Positions 52,223 to 60,591 of a stretch of 64,000 bases of DNA are shown here, one piece after another. The stretch's first letter is position 1. Each line of letters starts with the position of its first letter. This DNA is from Goodfellowiella coeruleoviolacea (GTDB lineage: Bacteria; Actinomycetota; Actinomycetes; Mycobacteriales; Pseudonocardiaceae), in assembly GCF_024171785.1 (NCBI RefSeq), contig NZ_JAMTCK010000005.1, positions 91,591 to 155,590 on the forward strand, written 5' to 3'. Under the pieces are notes generated by a model. The model did not search any database. It saw only the letters and a list, made by a program, of their open reading frames with translations, and was not told where the DNA came from. Both the position numbers and the translations under genes were made by a program.

Positions 52223-53851
52223 GTGGTCACGCCTGCCCAGGCGTCGCGACGTGCCTCGCGCCCCACCGACCTGCCACCCGCCGAAGCCGGCGGCCAGATG
52301 ACCCACCGCCAGACCCTGGAAGCGCTTTCCGGGCTGCTGCTGGCGATGTTCACCGCGTTCCTGTCGTCCACGATCGTCGCCAACGCGCTACCGACGATCA
52401 TCCCCGAGCTGCACGGCACGCAGAACCAGTACACCTGGGTGGTCACCGCCACCCTGCTGGCCTCCACCGCCAGCACCCCGATCTGGGGCAAGCTCTCCGA
52501 CCTGGTCAGCAAGAAGCTGCTGGTGCAGATCGCCATCACGGTGTTCACCGTCGGCTCGGTGCTGGCCGGCTTCTCCCAGTCGGTCGACCAGCTGATCATC
52601 TGGCGGTCGCTGCAGGGCCTGGGCCTGGGCGGGTTGCAGTCGCTGGTGGTGATCGTGATCGCGGCCATGACCAGCCCGAGGGAACGCGGTCGCTACAGCG
52701 GCCCGATCGCCGCGGTCATGTCCGTGGCCACCGTGGCCGGTCCGCTGCTCGGCGGGCTGATCGTGGACACCGACTGGCTCGGCTGGCGCTGGTGCTTCTT
52801 CGCCTGCGTGCCGCTCGCGGTGATCTCGCTGGTCGTCATGCAGCTGACGCTGAAGCTGCCGGTCATCCGGCGCGAGGTCAGCATCGACTACCTGGGCGCG
52901 GCGCTGATCGCCGGCGGCGTGTGCGACCTGCTGATCTGGGTGACCCTGGCCGGCAAGCAGTTCGCCTGGGGCTCGTCCACCTCGCTGCTGCTGGTCGCGC
53001 TGGGCGTGGTGCTGCTGGCCGCCGCGGTCATCACCGAGACCAGGGTGAAGGACCCGATCATCCCGCTGCGGCTGTTCCGCGACCGCACCACGGCCCTGGC
53101 CACCGTCGCCAGCATCGCGGTGGGCACGGCGCTGTTCGGCGGCTCGGTCTTCCTCGGCCAGTACTTCCAGATCGCCCGCGGCTACTCGCCCACCGCCGCC
53201 GGCCTGCTCACCCTGCCGATGATCGTCGGCTCGATGGTGTCCTCCACCGTGTCCGGGTCGCTGATCACCCGGTGGGGCAAGTGGAAGGTGTTCCTGGTCG
53301 TCGGGTCCATCTGCATGCTGGCCGGCTTCGCCCTGCTCGGCACCATCGACCACAACACCAACATGGTGCTGCTCGGCGCGTTCCTGCTGGTCCTCGGCAT
53401 CGGCATGGGCATGACCATGCAGAACCTGGTGCTGGCCGTGCAGAACACCGTGGCCCCCACCGACCTGGGCACCGCCAGCTCCACCGTGGCGTTCTTCCGC
53501 TCGCTGGGCGGCAGCATCGGCGTGTCCGTGCTCGGCGCCGTGCTGGCCACCCGGGTCAGCGACCTCACCCTCAGCGGCCTGACCGCCGCGGGCGTGCCGC
53601 TGCCGGCGGGCGGCGGCTCCGGTTCCGCCGAGATCGGCATCAGCAACCTCAACCAGCTGCCCGGACCGATCGCCGACGTGGTGCGCGGCGCCTACGGCGA
53701 CGCCACCGCGCTGATCTTCCTGATCTCCGCCGCCCTGTCGATCATCACGGTGCTCGCGGTCCTGGTCATCAGGGAGGTCCCGCTGCGCACCCAGAACGCC
53801 ATGCAGCAGCAGGCCCAGCCCGAGAAGGCCGACGCCACCGCCGAGTCCTGA
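52223..53851 (+). CDS. DHA2-type MFS multidrug transporter (EmrB/QacA family)
   Basis: The 542-residue protein has fourteen predicted transmembrane helices. LDxTIVANALPTI-like motif D1 appears as SSTIVANALPTII (about 50-62), with WGKLSDLVSKK (motif A, about 92-102) and RSLQGLGLGGLQS after it. It exports drugs or amphiphilic metabolites against protons. AAGGAG precedes the GTG at 52223. A tail rich in Gln/Ala/Glu follows the last helix. Regulation by the upstream MarR protein is likely. It ends in a good hairpin. Confidence 0.93.
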   Translation: MVTPAQASRRASRPTDLPPAEAGGQMTHRQTLEALSGLLLAMFTAFLSSTIVANALPTIIPELHGTQNQYTWVVTATLLASTASTPIWGKLSDLVSKKLLVQIAITVFTVGSVLAGFSQSVDQLIIWRSLQGLGLGGLQSLVVIVIAAMTSPRERGRYSGPIAAVMSVATVAGPLLGGLIVDTDWLGWRWCFFACVPLAVISLVVMQLTLKLPVIRREVSIDYLGAALIAGGVCDLLIWVTLAGKQFAWGSSTSLLLVALGVVLLAAAVITETRVKDPIIPLRLFRDRTTALATVASIAVGTALFGGSVFLGQYFQIARGYSPTAAGLLTLPMIVGSMVSSTVSGSLITRWGKWKVFLVVGSICMLAGFALLGTIDHNTNMVLLGAFLLVLGIGMGMTMQNLVLAVQNTVAPTDLGTASSTVAFFRSLGGSIGVSVLGAVLATRVSDLTLSGLTAAGVPLPAGGGSGSAEIGISNLNQLPGPIADVVRGAYGDATALIFLISAALSIITVLAVLVIREVPLRTQNAMQQQAQPEKADATAES

Positions 53852-53899
53852 CCGAGTCCTGACCGCCCCGCCCGACCCGATCCCGCCAGACCCCGCCTG

Positions 53900-53925
53900 C
53901 CCTGGGAACGCCGCCGTTCCCGGGG
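53900..53925 (+). terminator. Terminator of the efflux gene
   Basis: CCCTGGGAACG (53900-53910) pairs with CGTTCCCGGGG (53915-53925), 11 bp including one T-G pair, loop CCGC, 50 bases after the stop. Confidence 0.65.
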
Positions 53926-53963
53926 CACCGGCCTGTTCTCACCCGAATGGCCCTGCCTGAGAT

Positions 53964-54004
53964 GTCGACTCGCGGGGTTTGCACAGTCAACTCGCGGGGT
54001 TTGC
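53964..54004 (+). repeat. Dispersed intergenic repeat, copy C (tandem)
   Basis: Two head-to-tail units GTCGACTCGCGGGGTTTGC (53964-53982) and GTCAACTCGCGGGGTTTGC (53986-54004) match the core of copies A and B 35 kb away. It lies between the efflux gene and the sigma factor gene. Confidence 0.7.
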
Positions 54005-54075
54005 CGGGCCCGGCGGTCTTGCAACCTTTCCTCGCCGGCCGTCCGTAGGTACCGCCGAACACCGGCGAGGAGGAC

Positions 54076-54624
54076 GTGTTGAAAGCTGAGGAAGACGAGC
54101 GGTTCCGAGAGTTCGCCCGCGCCCGGACACTGGCGCTGCGCCGCACGGCGTACCTGCTCTGCCACGACTGGCACCTCGCCGAGGACCTGGTGCAGACCGC
54201 GCTGCTCAAGCTCTACCGGGTGTGGCGGAGGCTGCACGGCAGCGAGGTCATCGACAACTACGCGCGACGGGTGTTGCTGCGCTGCTGGCTGGACGAGCAG
54301 CGCCGGCCGTGGCGCCGCCGGGAACGCCGGGACGGGGTGGTGCCGGACCTGGGTGACGGCCGGCTCGACCCGGCGGACCGCCCAGCGCCGGGCTGGCTGT
54401 CCGACCTGCTGGTGCGCGCGCTCCAGGAGTTGCCGGCGCGGCAGCGGGCCGCCGTGGTGCTGCGCCACTGCGCCGACCTGTCGATCGCGGACACCGCCGC
54501 CGCGCTGCACTGCTCGGAGGGGACCGTCAAGAGCCAGTGCGCCCGCGGGCTGGCCACCCTCCGCGGGGTTGTCACCAGGTGGGAAGCCGAGGAATGCCAC
54601 GGAGTCGTCGGGAGGAACGCGTGA
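54076..54624 (+). CDS. SigE-family (SigE70) ECF RNA polymerase sigma factor
   Basis: The 182-residue protein has sigma region 2 (about 10-75: RRTAYLLCHDWHLAEDLVQTALLKLYRVW) and region 4 (about 118-165: LPARQRAAVVLRHCADLSIADTAAALHCSEGTVKSQCARGL). It fits the actinobacterial SigE70 group of small sigma factors. CGAGGAGGA precedes the GTG at 54076. Its stop overlaps the ATG of the next gene, a membrane-anchored protein that is the likely anti-sigma or partner. Confidence 0.92.
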   Translation: MLKAEEDERFREFARARTLALRRTAYLLCHDWHLAEDLVQTALLKLYRVWRRLHGSEVIDNYARRVLLRCWLDEQRRPWRRRERRDGVVPDLGDGRLDPADRPAPGWLSDLLVRALQELPARQRAAVVLRHCADLSIADTAAALHCSEGTVKSQCARGLATLRGVVTRWEAEECHGVVGRNA

Positions 54625-55439
54625 TGGACGAGAACGAGATCAGCGCCGGCCTGCGCGGCCTCACGCTGCCAGAACCAGCGTTGGGCTTCGATCCGGACGA
54701 GGTCGCCACCCGTGCGGCCAAGCGGCTGCGCGGTCGCCGGGCGGCCCTGGGCACCGGGCTCGCCGTGCTCGCTCTGGGAGTCGCGTCGGTCGCGGTTGTC
54801 GGCAACAGCACCGGCGCCGACCAGCACGCCCCCGCCGGGTCGGGACAGGCACCAGCCGGGCAGCCGACCGGCCTGTCGACCTCGGCGTCACCGACCACCG
54901 CCACCCCGCTGGAGCGCAACCAGGCCCACCTGCGCGAGGTGCTGCCCACGGTGCTCCCCGAGGCCACCGACATCAGCGTCGGCGCGTTCGACGATGGCTA
55001 TGGGGGTGTTTTCACCAGCGTGGTGACCTTCACCGACTCCGCCGGGCCGGGCACGTTCAACGTGACGGTCACCACCGCCGCGGGGGGTGCTGAGCACATG
55101 ACCCCGCTGGCCGAACGCTGCGGTCCCAACGAGGCCGACCAGGGTGAGGGCGGGCTCAAACCGAACCGCCGGCCCGACGGTTCACCGCTGCGGTGCGACA
55201 AGATCCCGCAGCCCGGCGGTGGCACCCTGGTGCTCAAGGAAACCGCCGAGGGTGCCCCGGCTGCCCCGATTCGGGTCAACGCCCTGCACGCCAGCTACTA
55301 CCGGCCTGACGGCAGCGTCGTCAACATCTGGAACGGCGACAGCACGCCACCCCCCAACCCCGTTTCCCGCGCCAGAATCGCGTTGACCGAACAGCAGTTG
55401 ACCGCGGTGGCCACCGATCCCCAGCTCCGCCTGCCGTAG
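54624..55439 (+). CDS. Membrane-anchored sigma-factor partner protein
   Basis: The 271-residue protein has a cytoplasmic N-terminus (1-35), one transmembrane helix (about 40-62), a Ser/Thr/Pro/Ala linker, and an extracellular domain (about 90-271) with four Cys or fewer and no recognised fold. Such single-pass proteins encoded just after SigE70 sigma factors are thought to act as anti-sigma factors or cognate sensors. The N-terminal piece is too short for a standard zinc anti-sigma domain and lacks HxxxCxxC. GGAGG precedes the ATG, which overlaps the sigma stop (TGATG). Confidence 0.78.
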   Translation: MDENEISAGLRGLTLPEPALGFDPDEVATRAAKRLRGRRAALGTGLAVLALGVASVAVVGNSTGADQHAPAGSGQAPAGQPTGLSTSASPTTATPLERNQAHLREVLPTVLPEATDISVGAFDDGYGGVFTSVVTFTDSAGPGTFNVTVTTAAGGAEHMTPLAERCGPNEADQGEGGLKPNRRPDGSPLRCDKIPQPGGGTLVLKETAEGAPAAPIRVNALHASYYRPDGSVVNIWNGDSTPPPNPVSRARIALTEQQLTAVATDPQLRLP

Positions 55440-55493
55440 TCGGCGGCCGGCGGGGCAACAGCGGGCCCAACGGGCGCGGTGCGCTCAGCGGGC

Positions 55494-56591
55494 TCACCCC
55501 GCGGCTGGCGCGCCCTGCGGCTCCTCCCCCTCCGCCCCGGCGGCCTCGCCGGCCGGGTCGCCCGCCGCCTCGGGGTCGTCGAGGTCGTCCGGGTCGTCCA
55601 GGTCGGTGTCCTCGGGCACGGCGGTGAGCTGGACGTGGTCGCTGACGGCCTGCTGCACGATGTCGGTGATCTGGGCGACGGTCAGGTTCTCGTTCGCGGC
55701 CAGGGCGGCCACGGCGGCGGTGAGCGCGCTGATCTCCGCCCTGGCGTGGCGGAGTTCGGCGCGCAGTGACAGCAGGTGGCCCAGGGCGTTGTCCACGTCC
55801 CCGGCCGGGCGGCCGTCCAGCGAGAGGGCGGCCTGCTCCTGGCGGTGCACCTCGCGCAGCATGTCCACGGCGGTCAGCTGGCGGGGCTCCTCGCCGAAGG
55901 TGATGGTCTCCCAGCCGGGGAACACGCCGACCTGGCGGCCGGGGTAGCCGGCGAGCTGTTCCCGCACGTCGCGCAGCAACTCGCGATCCTCATCGGTGAA
56001 CATGTCGTCCTCCTCCTCGCACGGCCACTGGCCGAAGTCGCTGGCGTTGGAGTCGTTGACGTCGCAGGCGATCCCGCCGACGTGCACGGTGCCCAGGCGC
56101 TGGAACAGGTGCGCCCGCAGGTCGGCCCGGCCACCGGACCAGGCCGCGGTCTGCCAGGCGTAGCGGGCCGTGCCCACGTCCAGGCAGTGCCCGACCACCG
56201 AGAAGCTGCCGTACACCCCCACCCGCGCCGCGCCCAGCACGGACGCGGCACCGCGCAGGTAGTCGTCGATGGCGCCGAACTGCCCCGGCTGGGCGTCGAA
56301 GTCCACGGCGAAGTAGATCGGCCGGCTGCCGGGCATGCCCACCGCGGCCGCCTGGTCCGCCGCGGACCGGGCGTCGGCCTGGCCGCCGGCGTAGCCGGAC
56401 AGCGCCCGGTTGGCCGTGGTCTCGAACACCAGTGCCACGGCCACCCCGTTGTTGACCATGTCGGCGAACTCGCGCGCGGTGATGTTCTTGGGGTTGCCCG
56501 GGGTGGACACGTACCGGAGCACGAACCCGTAGCCCGCCGCGCGGACCGCGGCGCCCGACGGCGGCCCGGTGGAGTAGTCGAGTCCTCGCAC
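55494..56591 (-). CDS. DUF1906 glycoside-hydrolase-like protein
   Basis: The 365-residue protein starts VRGLDYSTGPPSGAAVRAAGYGFVLRYVS, the DUF1906 (Rv2525c-like) TIM-barrel domain (1-~205) related to GH25 lysozymes. IYFAVDFDAQPGQ and AWQTAAW are further family segments. Residues ~205-270 hold a FTDEDRELLRDVREQL segment common in these proteins, then a coiled-coil-like helix (about 275-325) and an acidic Asp/Glu/Pro-rich tail. No signal peptide is seen, though Rv2525c-like proteins can use the Tat route. Cell-wall action is inferred. GGAGGGAGGAG lies before the GTG at 56591. Confidence 0.85.
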   Translation of the reverse strand: MRGLDYSTGPPSGAAVRAAGYGFVLRYVSTPGNPKNITAREFADMVNNGVAVALVFETTANRALSGYAGGQADARSAADQAAAVGMPGSRPIYFAVDFDAQPGQFGAIDDYLRGAASVLGAARVGVYGSFSVVGHCLDVGTARYAWQTAAWSGGRADLRAHLFQRLGTVHVGGIACDVNDSNASDFGQWPCEEEDDMFTDEDRELLRDVREQLAGYPGRQVGVFPGWETITFGEEPRQLTAVDMLREVHRQEQAALSLDGRPAGDVDNALGHLLSLRAELRHARAEISALTAAVAALAANENLTVAQITDIVQQAVSDHVQLTAVPEDTDLDDPDDLDDPEAAGDPAGEAAGAEGEEPQGAPAAG

Positions 56592-56753
56592 CGCACTCCT
56601 CCCTCCAGACTGCCTCCCTTCGGGGGCCCACCACATTCTGCGAGCGAGCCGGTGCCGATCCGGGTCGCACGCGCGGGGACTCCCCCGGTTCCGTGACGCC
56701 CGCGCGCGGACTTCCCCCGATTGTTCCGCCGTTCGGCGGGTACCCACTGGCCC

Positions 56754-58112
56754 ATGTCGAGCAGTTGGTGTCTTGCCGCGGCGGCCAGTCCCGCCGACCT
56801 GGTCGCGGCCCGCACCCAGATGGGGTTCTCCCTGGGCTGGCACATCGTGATCGCCTGCTTCGGGGTGGGCATGCCGGCGATCACCGTGCTCGCCGAGTGG
56901 CGGGCCATCCGCACGGGTGACGGCGTGCACGAACTGCTCGCGCACCGCTGGGCCAAGGCGATGGGGGTGCTGTTCGCGGTGGGCGCGGTGTCCGGCACCA
57001 TCCTCAGCTTCGAGATGGGCGTGCTGTGGCCGGGCCTGATGGAGACCTACGGGCAGGTGATCGGGCTGCCGTTCACCCTGGAGGGGTTCGCCTTCTTCAT
57101 CGAGGCGATCTTCGTGGGCATCTACCTCTACTCGTGGGACCGGCTGTCCCCCCGGGCGCACCTGCTCACCGGCCTGCCGGTCTGCGTGGCGGGGGTGGCC
57201 TCGGCGTTCTTCGTGGTGACCGCGAACGCGTGGATGAACCAGCCGCGCGGGTTCGACCTGGACAACGGCACCCTCATCCAGGTCAGCCCGTGGGCGGCGA
57301 TGTTCAACCCGGCCACCCCGCCCCAGACGGTGCACATGGTCCTGGCCGCGTTCATGGTGACCGGCTTCGGCATGGCCGCGGTCTACGCGGTGGGCCTGCT
57401 GCGCGGCCGGCGGGACCGCTACCACCGGGTCGGGTTCCTGCTGCCGTTCACGGTCGCGGCGGTGGTCACCCCGGTGCAGATCGGCGTGGGCGACTGGGCG
57501 GCGAAGTTCCTGGCCACCAACCAGCCGGTCAAGCTGGCCGCGATCGAGGGCGTGCGGCAGACCGGCACGCACGTGCCGCTGCACCTGGGCGGCGTCTACC
57601 AGGACGGTGAGCTGCGCTACGCGCTGGAGATCCCGAGTGGACTGTCCATTCTGGCGCACTGGGATCCGGCCGCGCTGATCCACGGGCTGGCCGAGGTGCC
57701 GCCGGACCAGCGGCCCCCGGTCAACGTGGTGCACTGGGCGTTCCAGGTGATGGTGGTGATCGGGTTCGGCCTGCTGCTGCTCGGCCTGTGGCTGCTGCTG
57801 GCGTGGTGGCGGCGGCACCGCGAGCCACCCCGGTCCCGGCTGTTCTGGTACGCGTGCGTGCTGGCCGGGATCGCCGCGCCGGTGGCGGTGGAGGCGGGCT
57901 GGATCACCACCGAGGTGGGCCGCCAGCCCTGGATCGTGTGGGGTCACCTGCGCACCGCCGACGCGGTCACCCCGGTGCCCAACCTGTCCGTGGGCCTGGC
58001 CGTGGTGGTCGTGGTGTACGCGGTGCTCACCGCGGCCACGGTGTACGTGCTGCGCCGGCTGGCCAGGGCGCCGCAGGAGGCGGACGCGCGACCGGAGCCG
58101 GTCCGGCCATGA
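56754..58112 (+). CDS. cydA: Cytochrome bd ubiquinol/menaquinol oxidase subunit I
   Basis: The 452-residue subunit carries the haems and quinol site of cytochrome bd, a high-affinity terminal oxidase. The haem ligand His of SLGWHIVIACFG (near residue 27) and the VHMVLAAFMVTGF His (near 190) are present, as is GRQPWIVWG near the C-terminal haem-ligand region. The Q-loop is of the short type. About nine transmembrane helices fit. I use the ATG at 56754, 33 bases after a weaker in-frame start. The stop overlaps the cydB start (ATGA). No cydCD exporter gene is adjacent. Confidence 0.94.
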   Translation: MSSSWCLAAAASPADLVAARTQMGFSLGWHIVIACFGVGMPAITVLAEWRAIRTGDGVHELLAHRWAKAMGVLFAVGAVSGTILSFEMGVLWPGLMETYGQVIGLPFTLEGFAFFIEAIFVGIYLYSWDRLSPRAHLLTGLPVCVAGVASAFFVVTANAWMNQPRGFDLDNGTLIQVSPWAAMFNPATPPQTVHMVLAAFMVTGFGMAAVYAVGLLRGRRDRYHRVGFLLPFTVAAVVTPVQIGVGDWAAKFLATNQPVKLAAIEGVRQTGTHVPLHLGGVYQDGELRYALEIPSGLSILAHWDPAALIHGLAEVPPDQRPPVNVVHWAFQVMVVIGFGLLLLGLWLLLAWWRRHREPPRSRLFWYACVLAGIAAPVAVEAGWITTEVGRQPWIVWGHLRTADAVTPVPNLSVGLAVVVVVYAVLTAATVYVLRRLARAPQEADARPEPVRP

Positions 58113-59143
58113 CCGCCGCCGAGCTGCTGATCAGCGTGATGTGGCTGGGGCTGACCGCCTACGTGCTGCTGGCCGGCGCGGACTTCGGCGGCGGCTGCTG
58201 GGACCTGCTGGCCGGTGGCACCCGGCGCGGCGCGGCGCAGCGGGCCCTCATCGAGGAGTCGATCGGCCCGGTGTGGGAGGCCAACCACGTGTGGCTGATC
58301 TTCGTGATCGTGTTGTGCTGGACCGGGTTTCCCGGCGCGTTCGCGGCGGTCGCGTCCACGATGTACATCCCGCTGACGCTGGCCGCGCTGGGCATCATCG
58401 CCAGGGGCGCGGCGTTCGCGTTCCGCAAGGCCACCACCGAGCTGGTGTTCCGCCGCGCCTACGGGGCCGCGTTCGCGCTGTCCTCGGTGCTCACCCCGTT
58501 CTTCCTGGGCACGGTGGCCGGCGGCATCGCCTCGGGTCGGGTGCCGCCGGGCATCGCCTCGGGCGGGATCGTGCGCAGCTGGCTGAACCCCACCTCGCTG
58601 CTGGGCGGGGCACTGGCCGTGGCGCTGGCCGCCTACCTGGCCGCGGTCTACCTGTGCCAGGACGCCCGCCGCGCCGGCTCGACCGCACTGGCCGAGGCGT
58701 TCCGCCGGCGCGCCCTGGCCACCGCCGTGGTCACCGGTGTGCTGGCCGCCTGCGGCATCGCCATCCTGCACGCGGACGCGCCCGTGCTGTTCCACGGCCT
58801 GACCGGCCGCGGCCTGCCCGTGGTGGTCGTCTCCGCGCTCGCCGGGCTCGCGTCCCTGGTGCTGTTGCTGCTGCGCCACTACCTGGCCACCCGGGTCACC
58901 GCGGCGATCGCGGTGGCCGCGCTGCTGTGGGGCTGGGCGGTGGCGCAGTACCCGCTGGTGCTGCTGCCCGACCTGACCATCGAGGCCGCCGCGGCCACCC
59001 CCGAGGTGCTGCGGGTGACCCTGGTGGTCACCGCCGTGGGCGCGGTCCTGCTGGTGCCGTCGCTGGTCTGGCTGTTCGCCCTGTTCCAGCGGCCGAGGTC
59101 GGCGGCGGGCGAGCGGGCCGCCCAGCACCCTGGCGGCCGCTGA
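58109..59143 (+). CDS. cydB: Cytochrome bd oxidase subunit II
   Basis: The 344-residue subunit has about eight transmembrane helices and the family opening ADFGGGCWDLLAGG (about 25-38), then PVWEANHVWLIFVIVLCWTGFPGAF. It stabilises the haem-bearing subunit I and completes the oxidase. It is translationally coupled to cydA through an ATGA overlap. Confidence 0.94.
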   Translation: MTAAELLISVMWLGLTAYVLLAGADFGGGCWDLLAGGTRRGAAQRALIEESIGPVWEANHVWLIFVIVLCWTGFPGAFAAVASTMYIPLTLAALGIIARGAAFAFRKATTELVFRRAYGAAFALSSVLTPFFLGTVAGGIASGRVPPGIASGGIVRSWLNPTSLLGGALAVALAAYLAAVYLCQDARRAGSTALAEAFRRRALATAVVTGVLAACGIAILHADAPVLFHGLTGRGLPVVVVSALAGLASLVLLLLRHYLATRVTAAIAVAALLWGWAVAQYPLVLLPDLTIEAAAATPEVLRVTLVVTAVGAVLLVPSLVWLFALFQRPRSAAGERAAQHPGGR

Positions 59144-59158
59144 CCGGGCGGGCCGCCC

Positions 59159-59791
59159 CTACCGCTCCACGGCCAGGCGCACGCCGAGCCCGATGAACAG
59201 GCCACCGGTGGCCACGTCGACCCGGCGGCGGGCCGCGTGCCGGCGGCGCAGCCAGCCGCCGATCCGCCCGGCCAGCACCCCCACCGCGCCGTCCACCAGG
59301 AACTCCAGCACGATGAGGACCGCGCCGAGGATCGCGAACTGCAGCCACACCTGCCCCAGCTCCGGGTTGATGAACTGCGGCAGGAACGCGATGGTGAAGG
59401 TGACCATCTTCGGGTTCAGCAGGTTGGTGGCCAGCCCGGTGAGGTAGGCGCGCCGGCCGGACACCCTGCCGCTCTCGGCCGGCAGGGCCGCGTCAACGCC
59501 CCCGCGCCGCCGGATCATCTGCACGCCCAGGTAGATCAGGTAGCCGGCACCGACGATCCGGACCACGGTGAAGGCGACCGGCACCGCCTCGAACAGGGCG
59601 GCCAGCCCCGCGGCGGCCACGGCCACGTGCACGGCCTCGCTGGTGGCCACCCCGGCGGTGGCGAGCAGGCCGGCGCGTGGGCCGCCGCGCATACCGCAGC
59701 CCAGGATGAACAGCATGTCCGGTCCTGGCGTGATCATGGCGATGGTCGTGGTCACCAGGAAGGCCACGAGCAGGTGCGGGTCGATCGGCAT
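59159..59791 (-). CDS. LysE family translocator
   Basis: The 210-residue protein has six hydrophobic helices and the LysE/RhtB signature ITPGPDMLFILGCGMRGGPRAGLLATAGVATSE (about 20-53). NLLNPKMVTFTIAFLPQF is also typical. The family exports amino acids or related metabolites. The ATG at 59791 is taken; the frame extends to 59860. It converges on cydB with 15 bases between stops. Confidence 0.9.
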   Translation of the reverse strand: MPIDPHLLVAFLVTTTIAMITPGPDMLFILGCGMRGGPRAGLLATAGVATSEAVHVAVAAAGLAALFEAVPVAFTVVRIVGAGYLIYLGVQMIRRRGGVDAALPAESGRVSGRRAYLTGLATNLLNPKMVTFTIAFLPQFINPELGQVWLQFAILGAVLIVLEFLVDGAVGVLAGRIGGWLRRRHAARRRVDVATGGLFIGLGVRLAVER

Positions 59792-59940
59792 GGCCGGATC
59801 GTGGCACGGCGGCACCGTGCCCCGCCGCCCTTTTCCCGCCGGGCGGACAGCCGAGGTCAATTCAGGTCAAGAAGTGACCGGAGTGGGGCATAGCGTGGTC
59901 CGCACCAGCCCGGAGCAGGACCACCACGAAGGCGGACACC

Positions 59941-60495
59941 ATGAGCGACACCGCGACCCTCCCCCCGTCGGCCACCCGCGACCTCACCGGGGAGCGCGCC
60001 GACCTGCTGGCCGAGCTGGCCAACGCCAGGCACTTCCTGCGCTTCACCACCCGCGACCTCACCGACGAGCAGGCCGGCCGGCGCACCACCGTCAGCGAGC
60101 TGTGCCTTGGCGGCCTGGTCAAGCACGTCACCTCGGTGGAGCGGAACTGGGCGAACTTCATCGTGGCCGGCCCGGCCGCCCTGGGCGGCGACTTCACCGA
60201 CATGACCGAGGAGGACTGGGCGCGGCGCGCCGACGAGTTCCGGATGCTGCCCGGCGAGACCCTGGCCGGGGTGCTGGCCGACTACGCCGAGACGGCCCGC
60301 CGCACCGACGAGCTGGTGGCCGGCCTGCCCGACCTGAACGCCACCCAGCCGCTGCCCAAGGCGCCGTGGTTCGAGGGCGACGCGCGCTGGTCGGCCCGGC
60401 GGGTGCTGCTCCACATCATCGCCGAGACCGCCCAGCACGCCGGCCACGCCGACATCATCCGGGAGAGCCTGGACGGCGCCAAGAGCATGGGCTGA
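59941..60495 (+). CDS. DinB family protein
   Basis: The 184-residue four-helix protein matches DinB/DUF664. ELCLGGLVKHVTSVERNW (about 54-71) and LLHIIAETAQHAGHADIIRE (about 155-174) place His residues as in the metal-binding triad of this superfamily. Members include thiol-dependent transferases; activity here is unknown. It ends in a strong hairpin. Confidence 0.88.
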   Translation: MSDTATLPPSATRDLTGERADLLAELANARHFLRFTTRDLTDEQAGRRTTVSELCLGGLVKHVTSVERNWANFIVAGPAALGGDFTDMTEEDWARRADEFRMLPGETLAGVLADYAETARRTDELVAGLPDLNATQPLPKAPWFEGDARWSARRVLLHIIAETAQHAGHADIIRESLDGAKSMG

Positions 60496-60527
60496 CCAGC
60501 GCGACCGACCCCGCCCGGACAGCCGAA

Positions 60528-60558
60528 CACCCCCGCACCGGCGAACCGGGCGGGGGTG
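60528..60558. terminator. Bidirectional terminator
   Basis: CACCCCCGC (60528-60536) pairs with GCGGGGGTG (60550-60558), with an inner CCGG-CGAA-CCGG stem. It lies between the convergent DinB-like gene and the sugar ABC operon and can serve both. Confidence 0.7.
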
Positions 60559-60591
60559 CTGTCGCCGTCGGGACGGCTCAGCCCAGCGGGC

